Source: an uncultured Paracoccaceae bacterium (GTDB taxonomy: Bacteria; Pseudomonadota; Alphaproteobacteria; Rhodobacterales; Rhodobacteraceae). From it: a DNA stretch of 64,000 nt. The DNA lies in the NCBI GenBank assembly GCA_938002605.1, contig CALLAF010000006.1, positions 90,889 through 154,888 on the forward strand. The letters are read 5' to 3'. Under the pieces are notes generated by a model, which was not told the origin of the DNA, searched no databases, and saw only the letters and a list, made by a program, of their open reading frames with translations. Both the position numbers and the translations under genes were made by a program. Below are positions 28,006 to 38,039 of the stretch, one piece after another; the stretch's first letter is position 1; each line of letters begins with the position of its first letter.

Positions 28006-31000
28006 TCAAGGGACGGTAAGACCGTTCAGGGTTTCGTGAAGAAGATCGTTCGGTAGTTCTGCAAAATTAGCGGTTGCCGTCCAAAGGATGCCCATTTTAA
28101 TGACGCGGTCCGGATAGATTTGGCGCAGCGCAGCAAAATAAGCTGCCATTTGTCGCAGGACGCCAAGTGGTGTTTGTGAGGGCGCGTTCGGAACGACATG
28201 GTTTGACTTATAATCAATCGCCAAGACTTCGGTGTCGGTGATAATCAACCGATCAATTGTGCCGTGGATACGGCCGATACCTGGCAAATCAGCCGTGATG
28301 TCGATTTCTGTCAACGCGTCGGGGTGCCAAAGTGCGGCAAGCTCTGGATGTTCCAAAAGCGAGATAACCTCGGCCACAAGATCGGCGTCTTGGTTATTCA
28401 GCACACGCAGCCCCAGCGCATGGCGTGTGTTTGGTGCAGCTTGCGGCAGGTATTCCAGTAGACGGTGAATTTTAGTTCCGCGTTCTAGCGCGTCCTCATG
28501 ATCCATCGATGCTGGATCGCCGGGCATGACTTTGGCTCCTTCAAATTCAGATGGGGAAATTGTTGTAATTATGTTTGGTTCGGGGATGGGGCCGAATGTG
28601 GGCACATCGATTTCAACGATTGGCTTCGGTTCAGGCCGATACATTTCGCCTGCATTCCAATTCAAATGCGCGACCCGGCGCACGTCCATGTCATCAATTT
28701 GCACTTCGCTATCGCCGCGCGCGGCCATGCCATCTGCAACGATATTGTACCAGCTGTCATCCCCGTCGCCGACATTGCCAGCGGCACCGACGATCAGCCA
28801 TTTTTCGGCCCGTGTCATTGCTACATACAAAAGCCGCATGCGTTCGCGAACTTGTTTGGCGACAAAATCGTCGCGGATGTCTTGCATTACAGTGGGAGAG
28901 CCTTGCGCCGGGGTTTTCCAAACAACGTGATCGCCAACAGGCAGCAATTCGTCACGCACATCAACACGGCGCTTTGCGGTATCGGGCAAAATAACGATCG
29001 GTGCCTCAAGCCCCTTGGATCCGTGTACGGTCATCACCCTGATCTGGTCACCTTGGCTATCCATCTGGCGTTTGACTTCAAGATCATCGGTTTCCATCCA
29101 AGTAAGAAAACCAGTCAAACTAGGCACGCCCGTGCTTTCGTAGGCAAGCGCCTGTGACAGCAATGCGTCTATCCCATCTTCGGCCTCTGACCCCAACCGC
29201 GCGAGCAGTTTGCGGCGTCCGTCATGACGGGTCAAAATGCGTTCAATCAGATCATAAGGGCGCAAAAAGTCCGCTTGTAGGCGTAGATCGCGCAAGATTT
29301 CGAGTGTCTTCACATGGTCTGAACCCCGCAGTGCAGACCAAAGATATCCTTTTTGCGGGCGATGGTGCGCCAACGTGAACAAATCTTGTTCGGACCAGTC
29401 AAACAAAGGCGAACGTAGCGCCGCAGCCAATGACAGATCATCTTCGGGTAACGCTAAAAAGTTCATCAAGGCAGCAAGGTCTTTTACCGCAAGTTCGGCA
29501 CCAACCCGCAAACGGTCCGCCCCTGCGATCTTGAGCCCGGCAGATTTACACGCACGGATGATTTCAGAAAACAGATCGGATCTGCGCTGTACAAGGATCA
29601 AAAAATCGCCTTCAGTAATCGGGCGGCGGTGATAGGTGCCGCTATTGCCAATTTCATCAGGCAAAGTTTCTTGCGCAATCATACGTTTGATTTGCGCAGC
29701 CACACGGTTGGCCAGCAATACGTTGTGATCCGTGTCGGACGGCAAATCGACGGGATCAAACCAGTTGCGCGGATCATCGACGGCGGCTTTTTCAACGACA
29801 GGCCACAGATCAACGCGGCCGGGCATGTTTTCTTTGAATGCAATATGGGTCAGGTGATCGTCCATACCGGCGGTGCGATCCCCGGTGAATGTCGCGTCTA
29901 CGACCGATAGAATGGCTTGCGAAGACCGGAATGAATGATCTAGCGATGTGACTTCAAACGGTTTTGCAACTGCTTGATGTGCGCCCTGAAAATGCGATTT
30001 CATCGCATCAAACGCCGCAGGGTCAGCGCCTTGGAACGAGTAGATTGATTGCTTTTTATCACCAACAACAAACACAGTTCGTGCGCGATCGGGATGCGCG
30101 CCTTCGCCACTGGCGAATTCTTGGGTCAACTGTTCGATGACTGCCCATTGGGTTGGGCTGGTATCTTGGGCTTCATCGACCAAAACGTGGTCAATTCCCC
30201 CATCCAACCGAAACAGCACCCATTGCGCGACATCACGGTCGGTCAAAAGTGATTTGGCCTTGCGAATGAGATCGTCAAAATCCAATGCGCCCATCATCAA
30301 TTTCCGCCGTTCGTAGGCAGGCAGAAAAACGCTGCCAAAACGGTAAATCGCAAGCGAGCGTTCGAGGGCAAGCAGGTTCAGACGATCCTCGCGCGCGTCT
30401 TGAAGGCTGATCATGACTGTTTCAACATCATCCATCAGTTCTGCATGGGCGTCGCGGGTGGCTTTGGTCGGAAATTTGCCGACCTTTGCGCCAAACGGCT
30501 GCTTGGCGGTGCTGCCAAACAGAAACACTCCCTCTAAAAGCGCTAAGTCGTTAAGTGATGCCGGCGCGGTTTTCGAAACCTTATCAAGCTGCGCTGCTGC
30601 TTTTGCCTCAGTCGCGCTGCCTTTGCGGCAAATCGCGGCAAGTTGGTGGATGGTATCAAGGGTCGATTGGTCCAGAATCCGCGACACGAGCAAATTTGCG
30701 GATAAGCTGGGATCAATGCCCAAAAGATCGCAAATTGTTTCACGCGGCATTTCGTTGGCAAAGGCCTCGCGCTTTTGCGCCACTTCAGCCGTTAAAGATG
30801 ACAGTTCTGCGCCCGTGAAATGGCGCAGCAGATCGTCGATAATTGGGGCGTGTTCACGGGTAACCAATTCATCCATCACTTCGGCGCGTAAAATCTCGCT
30901 CGCGCGATCCTCCATTTCGCGAAATTGGGGGCTGACTTGGGCTTCCAGTGGAAATCGACGCAAAACGCCGGCGCAAAACGAATGGATTGTTTGAATTTTT

Positions 31001-31353
31001 AGACCGCCGGGCGTTTCAATCGCGCGGGCAAACAGGGTCCGTGCTTCGCGCAATTGCTGGTCATCAATCGTGCGATCAACGCCAAGCGATTGCAGATCCG
31101 CACGCAAGTCCGCATCGGCCATCATTGCCCACGCCCCTAGCCGCCTAAACAAACGGTTCTGCATCTCGGTCGCCGCGGCTTTGGTATAGGTCAAACACAG
31201 GATGTTTTGTGGCGATACTTTTTCTAACAGCAACCGCGCCACGCGGTCTGTCAGCACGCGGGTTTTGCCTGATCCAGCATTGGCAGAAAGCCACGTGGAT
31301 GTTTGTGGATCGGCAGCGTCTACTTGGCGTTGGGAGGCAGCATCGCGGATCAT
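28006..31353 (-). CDS. addA: Double-strand break repair helicase/nuclease AddA
   Basis: With AddB forms the alphaproteobacterial equivalent of RecBCD, processing double-strand ends for RecA loading. The 1115-aa protein starts MIRDAASQRQVDAADP and has UvrD-type helicase motifs: Walker A ANAGSGKTRVLT, LVDEAQDTSPTQW, VGDKKQSIYSFQGADP, MTVHGSKGLEAPIV, LLYVAMTRAEK. The C-terminal RecB nuclease domain has DYKSN. The ATG at 31353 overlaps the addB stop as ATGA; an earlier start would lie deep inside addB. Confidence 0.96.
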   Translation of the reverse strand: MIRDAASQRQVDAADPQTSTWLSANAGSGKTRVLTDRVARLLLEKVSPQNILCLTYTKAAATEMQNRLFRRLGAWAMMADADLRADLQSLGVDRTIDDQQLREARTLFARAIETPGGLKIQTIHSFCAGVLRRFPLEAQVSPQFREMEDRASEILRAEVMDELVTREHAPIIDDLLRHFTGAELSSLTAEVAQKREAFANEMPRETICDLLGIDPSLSANLLVSRILDQSTLDTIHQLAAICRKGSATEAKAAAQLDKVSKTAPASLNDLALLEGVFLFGSTAKQPFGAKVGKFPTKATRDAHAELMDDVETVMISLQDAREDRLNLLALERSLAIYRFGSVFLPAYERRKLMMGALDFDDLIRKAKSLLTDRDVAQWVLFRLDGGIDHVLVDEAQDTSPTQWAVIEQLTQEFASGEGAHPDRARTVFVVGDKKQSIYSFQGADPAAFDAMKSHFQGAHQAVAKPFEVTSLDHSFRSSQAILSVVDATFTGDRTAGMDDHLTHIAFKENMPGRVDLWPVVEKAAVDDPRNWFDPVDLPSDTDHNVLLANRVAAQIKRMIAQETLPDEIGNSGTYHRRPITEGDFLILVQRRSDLFSEIIRACKSAGLKIAGADRLRVGAELAVKDLAALMNFLALPEDDLSLAAALRSPLFDWSEQDLFTLAHHRPQKGYLWSALRGSDHVKTLEILRDLRLQADFLRPYDLIERILTRHDGRRKLLARLGSEAEDGIDALLSQALAYESTGVPSLTGFLTWMETDDLEVKRQMDSQGDQIRVMTVHGSKGLEAPIVILPDTAKRRVDVRDELLPVGDHVVWKTPAQGSPTVMQDIRDDFVAKQVRERMRLLYVAMTRAEKWLIVGAAGNVGDGDDSWYNIVADGMAARGDSEVQIDDMDVRRVAHLNWNAGEMYRPEPKPIVEIDVPTFGPIPEPNIITTISPSEFEGAKVMPGDPASMDHEDALERGTKIHRLLEYLPQAAPNTRHALGLRVLNNQDADLVAEVISLLEHPELAALWHPDALTEIDITADLPGIGRIHGTIDRLIITDTEVLAIDYKSNHVVPNAPSQTPLGVLRQMAAYFAALRQIYPDRVIKMGILWTATANFAELPNDLLHETLNGLTVP

Positions 31354-34277
31354 GTCAACACCAGCGGTTTTGGATCGTCGCTTGTGTCCCATTCACCGAA
31401 CCGCGACAGGTGATCATATGGGCTGTAGTCGGTTTTCGAAAACAAGGCGATGCGGGCGGTATACCCCCTGTCGATACGCTTCCAATGTGAAAAAAGCGTC
31501 TCTAACTCAGCCCAAACTTGATCAGGCGGATTTTTCGCAAGCGGTGCCGGGCTGGTTTTCATTGTTGCATTCACCCCAATAAATGTCGCGGCTTGCACGG
31601 GTTTGATACCGATGTCGGTAAAGGCCCCACGCTCAACCATTGCGGCTTCAAGCAAAAGTTGTTTGTCAAAATTCTCTTGCTGTTTTTCGCTTGGGACGAC
31701 ACCGGTTTTGTAGTCGTAGATCAACGCCTGCCCGTCTGGCGTTATGTCGATCCGGTCGGCCATACACGTCAGCTTTACCCCGACGTTGGGCACCATAATT
31801 GCACCCCGTTTTTCGATGACGCGGCTATCAGAAAGGGCCTGCCGTGTGACCTCATCCGCCAAAAACGCGTCGGCAGATTTATCCATACGGGCGATCCATT
31901 GCGCGCGGATCGTGGGCCAAGGGCAGTTGGCGGTGAAACATTCACGGGCAATCATCATCAATGCGTCCCGATCATCAGGCGGATAGCCGCCCGCAATAAA
32001 TTTTTCCAAAATCTCGTGCACAATCGTGCCGCGCAGTGGTGCGTCAGCTGTGGGTGCAAGCGGATCAAGCGGATCAAGGCGCAGCACCTTACGTGCATAA
32101 ATCGCAAAAGGATCGCGGATCAGCGTTTTGATCTGTGTCACCGAAAGCTGATCTGGCCGCGCGTCCGCAGGTGGGCAAGGCGACGGTCGCGGTGCCGGTT
32201 CGCTGCGGTGATCAGCGCGTGAAAGGGCCGCGGCCATATCGGACCATTTGCGCCCGCGATCCAACATCGCTTCTAAAGCGACCGCACCGTTTTGTTGCGG
32301 TAAGCCTCTTAAAAGATTGGTTAATCTATTTACCCAACGCGAAGGCACGGTTTCGGCATCCGACGACCGTTTTGCACGGGTGATCCAGACCTCATTGCCA
32401 GCGACCGCTTGTTGATAGTCATGCGCGGATAGGCCAATCCGGCGTTCGGGCAATAGCAGCCCGGCCTTTGCACGCATGACCCGGTTCAACCAAGGATCAG
32501 GCGTTGGGGCTTCGGGCCAAGTGCCATCGTTCATCCCGCCTAAAATGGTCAGGTCAACACCCTGAACGCGGGCTTCGAGCGTACCCCAGATCAGAATTTG
32601 CGGATGGCCCTTATCGCGGTCGCGCACGGAACCTTCGGAAAGGATCGCACCAAAAAGCGCTGCGTAATCTTTGCTTTGCATTTCGCCAGCGAATGCTGCG
32701 TTTTGGGCAATTTCATCGCAAGTCTTACGCGCTGCGCGGCCAGCTGCCTCGAGCCACAATGCACCGGCTTCGCCGCCCGCAGGTCCAGCGCATAGGCGTT
32801 GCGTTAGGTCAATATGCGTTGCAAGGTGATCGGCCAGCGGCATTTCGCGCGGCGTGGCGAAATCGAAAACCGTATCGGCCAACCACGTGGCCCAATCGTC
32901 GCGATCTTCGCTAAGCTTTGCCCAATCACGGAGCGTTTCAGGCGTGGGAAAAGGTGGACCGTTGCGCCGAAGATAAAGCTCTAATTCACGGGCGTGGCGC
33001 AAATGCGGCCCGCGTTCGGTGTCGGTCGAGTTACACAAAGGATGCTTGAGCAAGACCAACAGCATTTCACCGGTCAGCGGTTTACCCAGCATATCCGCGA
33101 CATGGCGCAGCATGCGACCCGGCGGCGACAATTGCAGTGGCGTGCCTGCACTGTCGTCTGGGCGAATATCCCAACGATCCAAGGCGGCGGTCACTTGTCT
33201 GGTTAGCATCCGATCAGGTGAGATGAGCGCAGCGGTGATCCCATCCTCGACCGCTTGGCGCAAGCGTAGCGCGATTGTTTCGGCCTCTGCACGGGGCGAA
33301 GCCGCTTCGACCAGGGTTAACCCTTTGGTCGCTACCGAAAGGTCACCAAGGTTCGGTCCCTCGGTCAGCCATTGGCTGGTGACGGGTGCGGGTCTTAGAG
33401 ACAGTGAAATCAGCTTGTTGCGTTCCGGGTGCGCTGGCAAATTATCTGACCAGCTGCGTACGTCTTCAGGCTGAAACCCTATCAAATCCATCAAACGCCG
33501 GAACCGAAATTGGGGATGATCCTCTGCGGTGATTTCATCATCCATCGCGTCCCAAACCGGATCAGGCAGGTCGAAATCAAACCCGGGCAGGATAATCGCC
33601 CCTTGGGGCAATGCAGCGACCGTTTGCATAAATAGCGCGGTCGCGCCACGAGATCCGGTTGAACCGGCCACAATAATCGGATGCGTTGGCGGGTTCTCTG
33701 CCCAATTTTGTGCAAGTGTTTCGACAACCGACCTTTGGCGCGATTCCTTATCAGGGGTATCCTGAGAAGCGCCGAAATACGCCGAGATAATCTTGATAAA
33801 TGCGAGCGACCGCGCCCAGTGCCCCGATTGATCCGAAACATCAAGATTGGCAATTGTGTCGGGGCTAACGCCTTCGCCCTGCATTTCATCCATGAGCTTT
33901 GCAAGACTATCTGACAGGTCATAAAGCGCGGCGCGCGGCGCAATATCGGGCTGTTGTTCGATCAGCTTGGCAACGGCTTGAAGCAGTTCAAACCTGCGGC
34001 GCAAAGGGGCAATCGCGGGCGGGATGGCAAGCGCCACAGGATGATCCGCAAGATCGGTGATCAGTTTGATGCGCGGCAAAAGCCGTGCTGGGCCTGCGTC
34101 AAACACTTCGCGGATGCGGCGCTGCATTCGCGAGGTGTTGACGTAAATTTCGGTTTTCGCCCATTCTTCTGGGGGCATTTCGCGCCCGCGTGCCACCAGC
34201 CCATCGACCAATGATTGCGCGAAATCCACGCCCAACGCACTGCCGAAAACACGGGGGCTGTCGGTCGGGCTAAACAT
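31350..34277 (-). CDS. addB: Double-strand break repair protein AddB
   Basis: Partner of AddA, with an inactive helicase-like fold and a C-terminal nuclease. The 975-aa protein belongs to the alphaproteobacterial AddB type, in which the N-terminal Walker A is not conserved (the corresponding region here reads FGSALGVDFAQ). The C-terminal nuclease has GTIVHEILE and LIYDYKTG. It overlaps the murU-type gene by 8 nt and addA by 4 nt. Confidence 0.94.
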   Translation of the reverse strand: MFSPTDSPRVFGSALGVDFAQSLVDGLVARGREMPPEEWAKTEIYVNTSRMQRRIREVFDAGPARLLPRIKLITDLADHPVALAIPPAIAPLRRRFELLQAVAKLIEQQPDIAPRAALYDLSDSLAKLMDEMQGEGVSPDTIANLDVSDQSGHWARSLAFIKIISAYFGASQDTPDKESRQRSVVETLAQNWAENPPTHPIIVAGSTGSRGATALFMQTVAALPQGAIILPGFDFDLPDPVWDAMDDEITAEDHPQFRFRRLMDLIGFQPEDVRSWSDNLPAHPERNKLISLSLRPAPVTSQWLTEGPNLGDLSVATKGLTLVEAASPRAEAETIALRLRQAVEDGITAALISPDRMLTRQVTAALDRWDIRPDDSAGTPLQLSPPGRMLRHVADMLGKPLTGEMLLVLLKHPLCNSTDTERGPHLRHARELELYLRRNGPPFPTPETLRDWAKLSEDRDDWATWLADTVFDFATPREMPLADHLATHIDLTQRLCAGPAGGEAGALWLEAAGRAARKTCDEIAQNAAFAGEMQSKDYAALFGAILSEGSVRDRDKGHPQILIWGTLEARVQGVDLTILGGMNDGTWPEAPTPDPWLNRVMRAKAGLLLPERRIGLSAHDYQQAVAGNEVWITRAKRSSDAETVPSRWVNRLTNLLRGLPQQNGAVALEAMLDRGRKWSDMAAALSRADHRSEPAPRPSPCPPADARPDQLSVTQIKTLIRDPFAIYARKVLRLDPLDPLAPTADAPLRGTIVHEILEKFIAGGYPPDDRDALMMIARECFTANCPWPTIRAQWIARMDKSADAFLADEVTRQALSDSRVIEKRGAIMVPNVGVKLTCMADRIDITPDGQALIYDYKTGVVPSEKQQENFDKQLLLEAAMVERGAFTDIGIKPVQAATFIGVNATMKTSPAPLAKNPPDQVWAELETLFSHWKRIDRGYTARIALFSKTDYSPYDHLSRFGEWDTSDDPKPLVLT

Positions 34278-34941
34278 TTAGCATCGCCTCGGCAACGGGG
34301 ATGCTAGATGGTTGGCCGACGTCACACCATTGGCCGTCATATTTTACACCATAAAGCCCGCCGCGCGCGGCGATATCATTCCATGCAAGATTGAGCGAAA
34401 AGCTAGGGTCGTCAATGTGATCAATCGTTTCTGTGCGGATCATTTGAACCCCAGTGTAAATCGTATCAGGGGCGCGGTGCAGCCGGCTTTTATCATCTAT
34501 GCGAAAATCACCTTTTCCTAAATGCCCATGCACGTTGGACTTTTCGACCACCAAAAGCAGGGCTTCCATATCATCGCGCCAGGCCCCCAGAACGGTTTCG
34601 ATTGGATTGGGCCCGCGCCAGACTGCATCGGTGTTCATGGTTAACGCGGGGCTTGCACCCAACAGCGGCAGCGCATGACGTAATCCGCCTCCCGTGTCGC
34701 GTAGCAGGTCTGTCTCATCTGATATAGCGATATCGTGCCCGGCTAAATGCGCATGCATTTGATCAGCACAGTAGTGCACATTCACGACTTTTTTTCCAAT
34801 TGCCGATATTTGTGTGAACGCAAGCGCGTGATCAATTAAAGGTTTACCCGCGACCTTCACCAATGGCTTCGGCATGGTCTTGGTTAACGCGCCCATACGT
34901 GTGCCTAGCCCGGCCGCGAATAAAAGAATGGGTGTTGTCAT
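34270..34941 (-). CDS. murU: MurNAc-1-phosphate uridylyltransferase-like (MurU)
   Basis: In Pseudomonas MurU converts MurNAc-alpha-1-P to UDP-MurNAc in a peptidoglycan recycling shunt that bypasses fosfomycin-sensitive MurA. The 223-aa protein has the nucleotidyltransferase signature FAAGLGTRMGALTKTMPKPLV, the metal-binding NTDAVW and a GxxDTGGG loop. It follows the AmgK-type kinase directly with a 4-nt overlap, the arrangement of the AmgK-MurU pathway. It could instead use another sugar phosphate. Confidence 0.8.
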   Translation of the reverse strand: MTTPILLFAAGLGTRMGALTKTMPKPLVKVAGKPLIDHALAFTQISAIGKKVVNVHYCADQMHAHLAGHDIAISDETDLLRDTGGGLRHALPLLGASPALTMNTDAVWRGPNPIETVLGAWRDDMEALLLVVEKSNVHGHLGKGDFRIDDKSRLHRAPDTIYTGVQMIRTETIDHIDDPSFSLNLAWNDIAARGGLYGVKYDGQWCDVGQPSSIPVAEAMLNV

Positions 34942-35909
34942 CTGCGTAACCTGATCAATGTGGCCTCATCTGGCGTGGGAAGCGTATCGCGTACCGCTTG
35001 ATCTAGCTGCTTCAGCGCGGGATGCCGCAGATCAGCCATTAAATTCGCCCAGACGCGCGGGATCAAATCAATATAGCGTTTTTTGCCCATGACCTTTGAT
35101 AGGCGTGCAAACACGCCCAAAATGCGCAGATTTCTCTGGGCACCAAGACATGCCAATTGCGCTGGAAAATCGCGACCTGCTTTGGTCTTGGACATAAAAT
35201 ACCCTGTGATTTCTTGTGCAAGCGAAGGGTCAATATCGCGCCGGACATCGCGTAAAAGAGAGGCCAAATCATACCCTTTCGGTGCAACAAATGCGTCTTG
35301 ATAATCAAGTAACCCCACCCGTGCGAGGCCGTGCTGATCTGGCCGCCATATCAGGTTTTCCGCATGAAAATCGCGTAGCGACAACGTGTTGGAGACAGGG
35401 GCAAGAGCAACCATTGCGTTTTGCACTTCTTGGGTTAGGTCGGGTGTCGGCTTTGATGCGTAGAACTCGCCGGTGATTTCGACCATTTGTGCGCCCATCT
35501 TTGGCGTCATATGGATAAGGTCATCGGGCACCTGCGCGTTTTGCAAATGTACCAAAATTTCCGTCGCGGCGCGATAAAGCCCCAAAGATTCTGTTGGGTG
35601 TTGTTTCAGCCATTCCGCGAAGTCATCCGCGCCTAAATCCGATAAAACCATGATCCCAAGTGTTTTATCGTGCGCCAATACATCGGGCGGGCTTAGATTT
35701 ATATCCTGCAGTAGTTTCGTGATACGTGCGAAAGGTTCCGTTGACGCGCCGTTTTCGGACGGTGCATCCATCAAGATCACCTGAGATCGACCATTGCTTA
35801 ACCGTTCATACCGGCGGCTTGATGCGTCGCCGGCCAGTGCGTGGCGCTGCCAATTGGCCCACTCAGATTCCGAAAGAAATCTGTCGATGATATCGGCGCG
35901 CACTGTCAT
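34938..35909 (-). CDS. amgK: Anomeric MurNAc/GlcNAc kinase-like phosphotransferase (AmgK)
   Basis: Phosphorylates MurNAc or GlcNAc at C1 in cell-wall recycling. The 323-aa protein has an aminoglycoside-phosphotransferase fold: LRDFHAENLIW (catalytic loop) and GLLDYQDA (metal-binding Asp). I use the ATG at 35909 (MTVRADIIDRF), which overlaps the tsaE stop as ATGA. It has the same neighbours, tsaE and the MurU-type gene, that mark the pathway in other Proteobacteria. Confidence 0.8.
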   Translation of the reverse strand: MTVRADIIDRFLSESEWANWQRHALAGDASSRRYERLSNGRSQVILMDAPSENGASTEPFARITKLLQDINLSPPDVLAHDKTLGIMVLSDLGADDFAEWLKQHPTESLGLYRAATEILVHLQNAQVPDDLIHMTPKMGAQMVEITGEFYASKPTPDLTQEVQNAMVALAPVSNTLSLRDFHAENLIWRPDQHGLARVGLLDYQDAFVAPKGYDLASLLRDVRRDIDPSLAQEITGYFMSKTKAGRDFPAQLACLGAQRNLRILGVFARLSKVMGKKRYIDLIPRVWANLMADLRHPALKQLDQAVRDTLPTPDEATLIRLRR

Positions 35910-36355
35910 AATACGCCCTCTAATCGGTCGGCCCAAGCGGGCGGTGTGGTAATTTCAACGCTATGCGCAGTATCGCCTGCGCGAAATTTCAGCTGCAACG
36001 CGGTATCTGGCGCATCTGAGCCCAACCGATCCGGCCATTCAATGAGGCAAATAGCTGTGGCAAAGGCTTCGTCCAAACCAAGTTCGAAAATCTCATCTGG
36101 GTGGGTTAGACGGTAAAGATCGCAATGCCAGATATCGCCTGACGGATCATCATAGGTTTGTACAAGCGTAAATGTTGGCGATGGCACGTCTTCCATGCGG
36201 CCAAGTCTGGCACGGATCAACGCGCGCGAAAAAGCAGATTTTCCAGCGCCGATTTCGCCGGATAACAATAAAGTATCGCCAGGAGACAAAATGCCCGCGA
36301 TGCGCTGGGCGAGTTTTACGGTCTCTGTTTCGGTTGGAAGAGCAATGGTAGTCAT
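35906..36355 (-). CDS. tsaE: tRNA t6A synthesis ATPase TsaE
   Basis: ATPase that works with TsaB-TsaD to make N6-threonylcarbamoyladenosine at position 37 of ANN-decoding tRNAs. The 149-aa protein has Walker A GEIGAGKSAFSRALI, SPTFTLVQTY and the WHCDLYRL segment. It is the first gene of the leftward tsaE-amgK-murU-addB-addA operon, all members joined by 4-8-nt overlaps. Confidence 0.95.
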   Translation of the reverse strand: MTTIALPTETETVKLAQRIAGILSPGDTLLLSGEIGAGKSAFSRALIRARLGRMEDVPSPTFTLVQTYDDPSGDIWHCDLYRLTHPDEIFELGLDEAFATAICLIEWPDRLGSDAPDTALQLKFRAGDTAHSVEITTPPAWADRLEGVL

Positions 36356-36396
36356 TGCGGAACACTATTGCTTGTCACCGTGTCTGCAAGGTGAAA

Positions 36397-37992
36397 TCAG
36401 CGTTTTCCAATCTGGATCGCTGGGTCGCGCATCATCAGTTTCTGAATTTCGGGTTTGACCTGAGCGGTTGTTGTAAACCGAACCAGCGTTTTGCCAGCGG
36501 CAATTGCGTTAGTGTGGCAGGTTAATTGGCGACCATCATCCAGAATTGTTATATCGCTCCACGGGTCACGCTGGCCTGTCTGGTAGATGAAATTTCGAAT
36601 ACGCGACCAAACCTGCGTCGTTGCGCTGTGGTTTTTCCAAACTTTCATTTCAGTCTGTAGTGCGCGTTGTTCATGGTAAACGGCTGGATTTGTTTGCCAA
36701 AGATCCGTGTAAGCCTGATTGGAAATAAGCAACGTTCCCGCAGCTGAAAATACAGCAACCGCATCCGGCATAGCATCCAACACAGATTGCCCCGTTTCAA
36801 TGTCGTCACGAAACCTACGTGCCAGCGAAACCTCGGCGCTAATATCTTCGAACATAAACGCAAATGCCCCGTCGGGATGTGGCCGCCCAGAGACCCGGTA
36901 AGTTTGCCCATCCGGAAGCGCCCATGTTTCGCGATAGCTTCCATTTTTTGCCGCTTCTTCGACCGCGGTGAACTGCGCACGCCAATCCGCGTAATTCTTG
37001 GGTTCCGGTAGCATCCGTTTTTCGCGTAACCTGTCCAAAACCGTGTCAAGCGTTGGCCGGTTGCTCAGAAATTCAAACTGCAGCCCGGTGAGATCAAGGA
37101 TCGCCGGGTTAAACGTGGTCAACCGACGGTTCTTGTCAAAAACGGCAAGCCCACAAGCAAGCTCTGCGAATGTTTTCCCTAAGGTTTGTTTGAAATTCTG
37201 TCGTTCACGTTCTGCGCGTACGATTCCATTTGCGTCACTCGCATAGTGTAAGAAACCTGCGTTAAACGGGTTGCTCGTGACGTCAAACCAATGCTCGGTT
37301 GATTGGTCGTGTGACTTTACCGAAAGGCGACGCGCCTTCGTCGTGCCACCCCCAAGCGTTTCGTGTAGGCCGGGGAATATTGACGTACTAGGCCAGGTTT
37401 TTGGGGCGTCGTTGGCGGGTGAAAGCATGTTATCCGCGAATGTAAGGTAGGTTTGATTTGCCCATAGAAGCCTACCGTCAGACGTTTCTTGCCAGATCAA
37501 TTGCGGACTGTGCTGGGTTAGGTCGCGTAGCATCGTAAGTTCGGATAGCTGTATTTCTTGCGCGATCGTTGCCGGTTTTTCGATGCCAATTTTGTCGCGG
37601 GCTCCGTTGACGACAATGCGCGTCCGGCCGCCAATTTCATTGATTTCAATCCAGATTGAATCCGTCGTCACCCCGTCGATTCGTGTTTTTGTGGCGGGCG
37701 GATTTTCTGCGATCTGCCGTAGATTGGGGACATGCGGAGCAAGCAATTGGACAAGCGCATCTAGGTCTGACAGCCCGTCGGTACCGCCAGAAAACAATTC
37801 CGTGGCTTGCGGTGTCGTATCAACTAAATCGCAATCATGAAAAAGAAATATGGCTTTGTCTTCAGAGGAGACAGTGGACGATTCAATTTGTCGATTAAGG
37901 TGCAGCAGGTCACGCCGCGACTTGTAGGTAACGGCACATAGGAGCACCAAGCAACAGCCCATAGCTGTGATCACGAAGAAGCTAACGACCAT
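36397..37992 (-). CDS. divL: PAS-domain protein, probable DivL homologue lacking a kinase domain
   Basis: In Caulobacter DivL helps switch the CckA-ChpT-CtrA relay; the Rhodobacterales version, known from R. capsulatus gene transfer agent work, lacks the kinase domain. This 531-aa protein has an N-terminal membrane helix (about 3-22) and PAS-like regions near residues 165-250, 280-390 and 405-480. It ends with no HisKA or HATPase motifs and no obvious frameshift. A perfect CtrA box (TTAA-N7-TTAA) lies 48-62 nt before the start, and the gene sits beside regB, which I recall as the R. capsulatus context. The identity is inferred from architecture, neighbours and the CtrA box; it could be another PAS sensor. 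Confidence 0.6.
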   Translation of the reverse strand: MVVSFFVITAMGCCLVLLCAVTYKSRRDLLHLNRQIESSTVSSEDKAIFLFHDCDLVDTTPQATELFSGGTDGLSDLDALVQLLAPHVPNLRQIAENPPATKTRIDGVTTDSIWIEINEIGGRTRIVVNGARDKIGIEKPATIAQEIQLSELTMLRDLTQHSPQLIWQETSDGRLLWANQTYLTFADNMLSPANDAPKTWPSTSIFPGLHETLGGGTTKARRLSVKSHDQSTEHWFDVTSNPFNAGFLHYASDANGIVRAERERQNFKQTLGKTFAELACGLAVFDKNRRLTTFNPAILDLTGLQFEFLSNRPTLDTVLDRLREKRMLPEPKNYADWRAQFTAVEEAAKNGSYRETWALPDGQTYRVSGRPHPDGAFAFMFEDISAEVSLARRFRDDIETGQSVLDAMPDAVAVFSAAGTLLISNQAYTDLWQTNPAVYHEQRALQTEMKVWKNHSATTQVWSRIRNFIYQTGQRDPWSDITILDDGRQLTCHTNAIAAGKTLVRFTTTAQVKPEIQKLMMRDPAIQIGKR

Positions 37993-38039
37993 CTGACGAC
38001 ACCCTCAATAAAACTAAGATTGAACATCGCCAATTGAGG

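Noticed and set aside
28498..29157. 219-codon open frame antisense to addA
   Set aside because: Fully inside addA, which has all its helicase and nuclease motifs; no ribosome-binding site or recognisable domain.
36397..37992. Frameshift explaining the missing kinase in the PAS protein
   Set aside because: The gene ends cleanly 42 nt before tsaE with no kinase-like sequence in any frame in the gap, so the domain is absent rather than broken off here.
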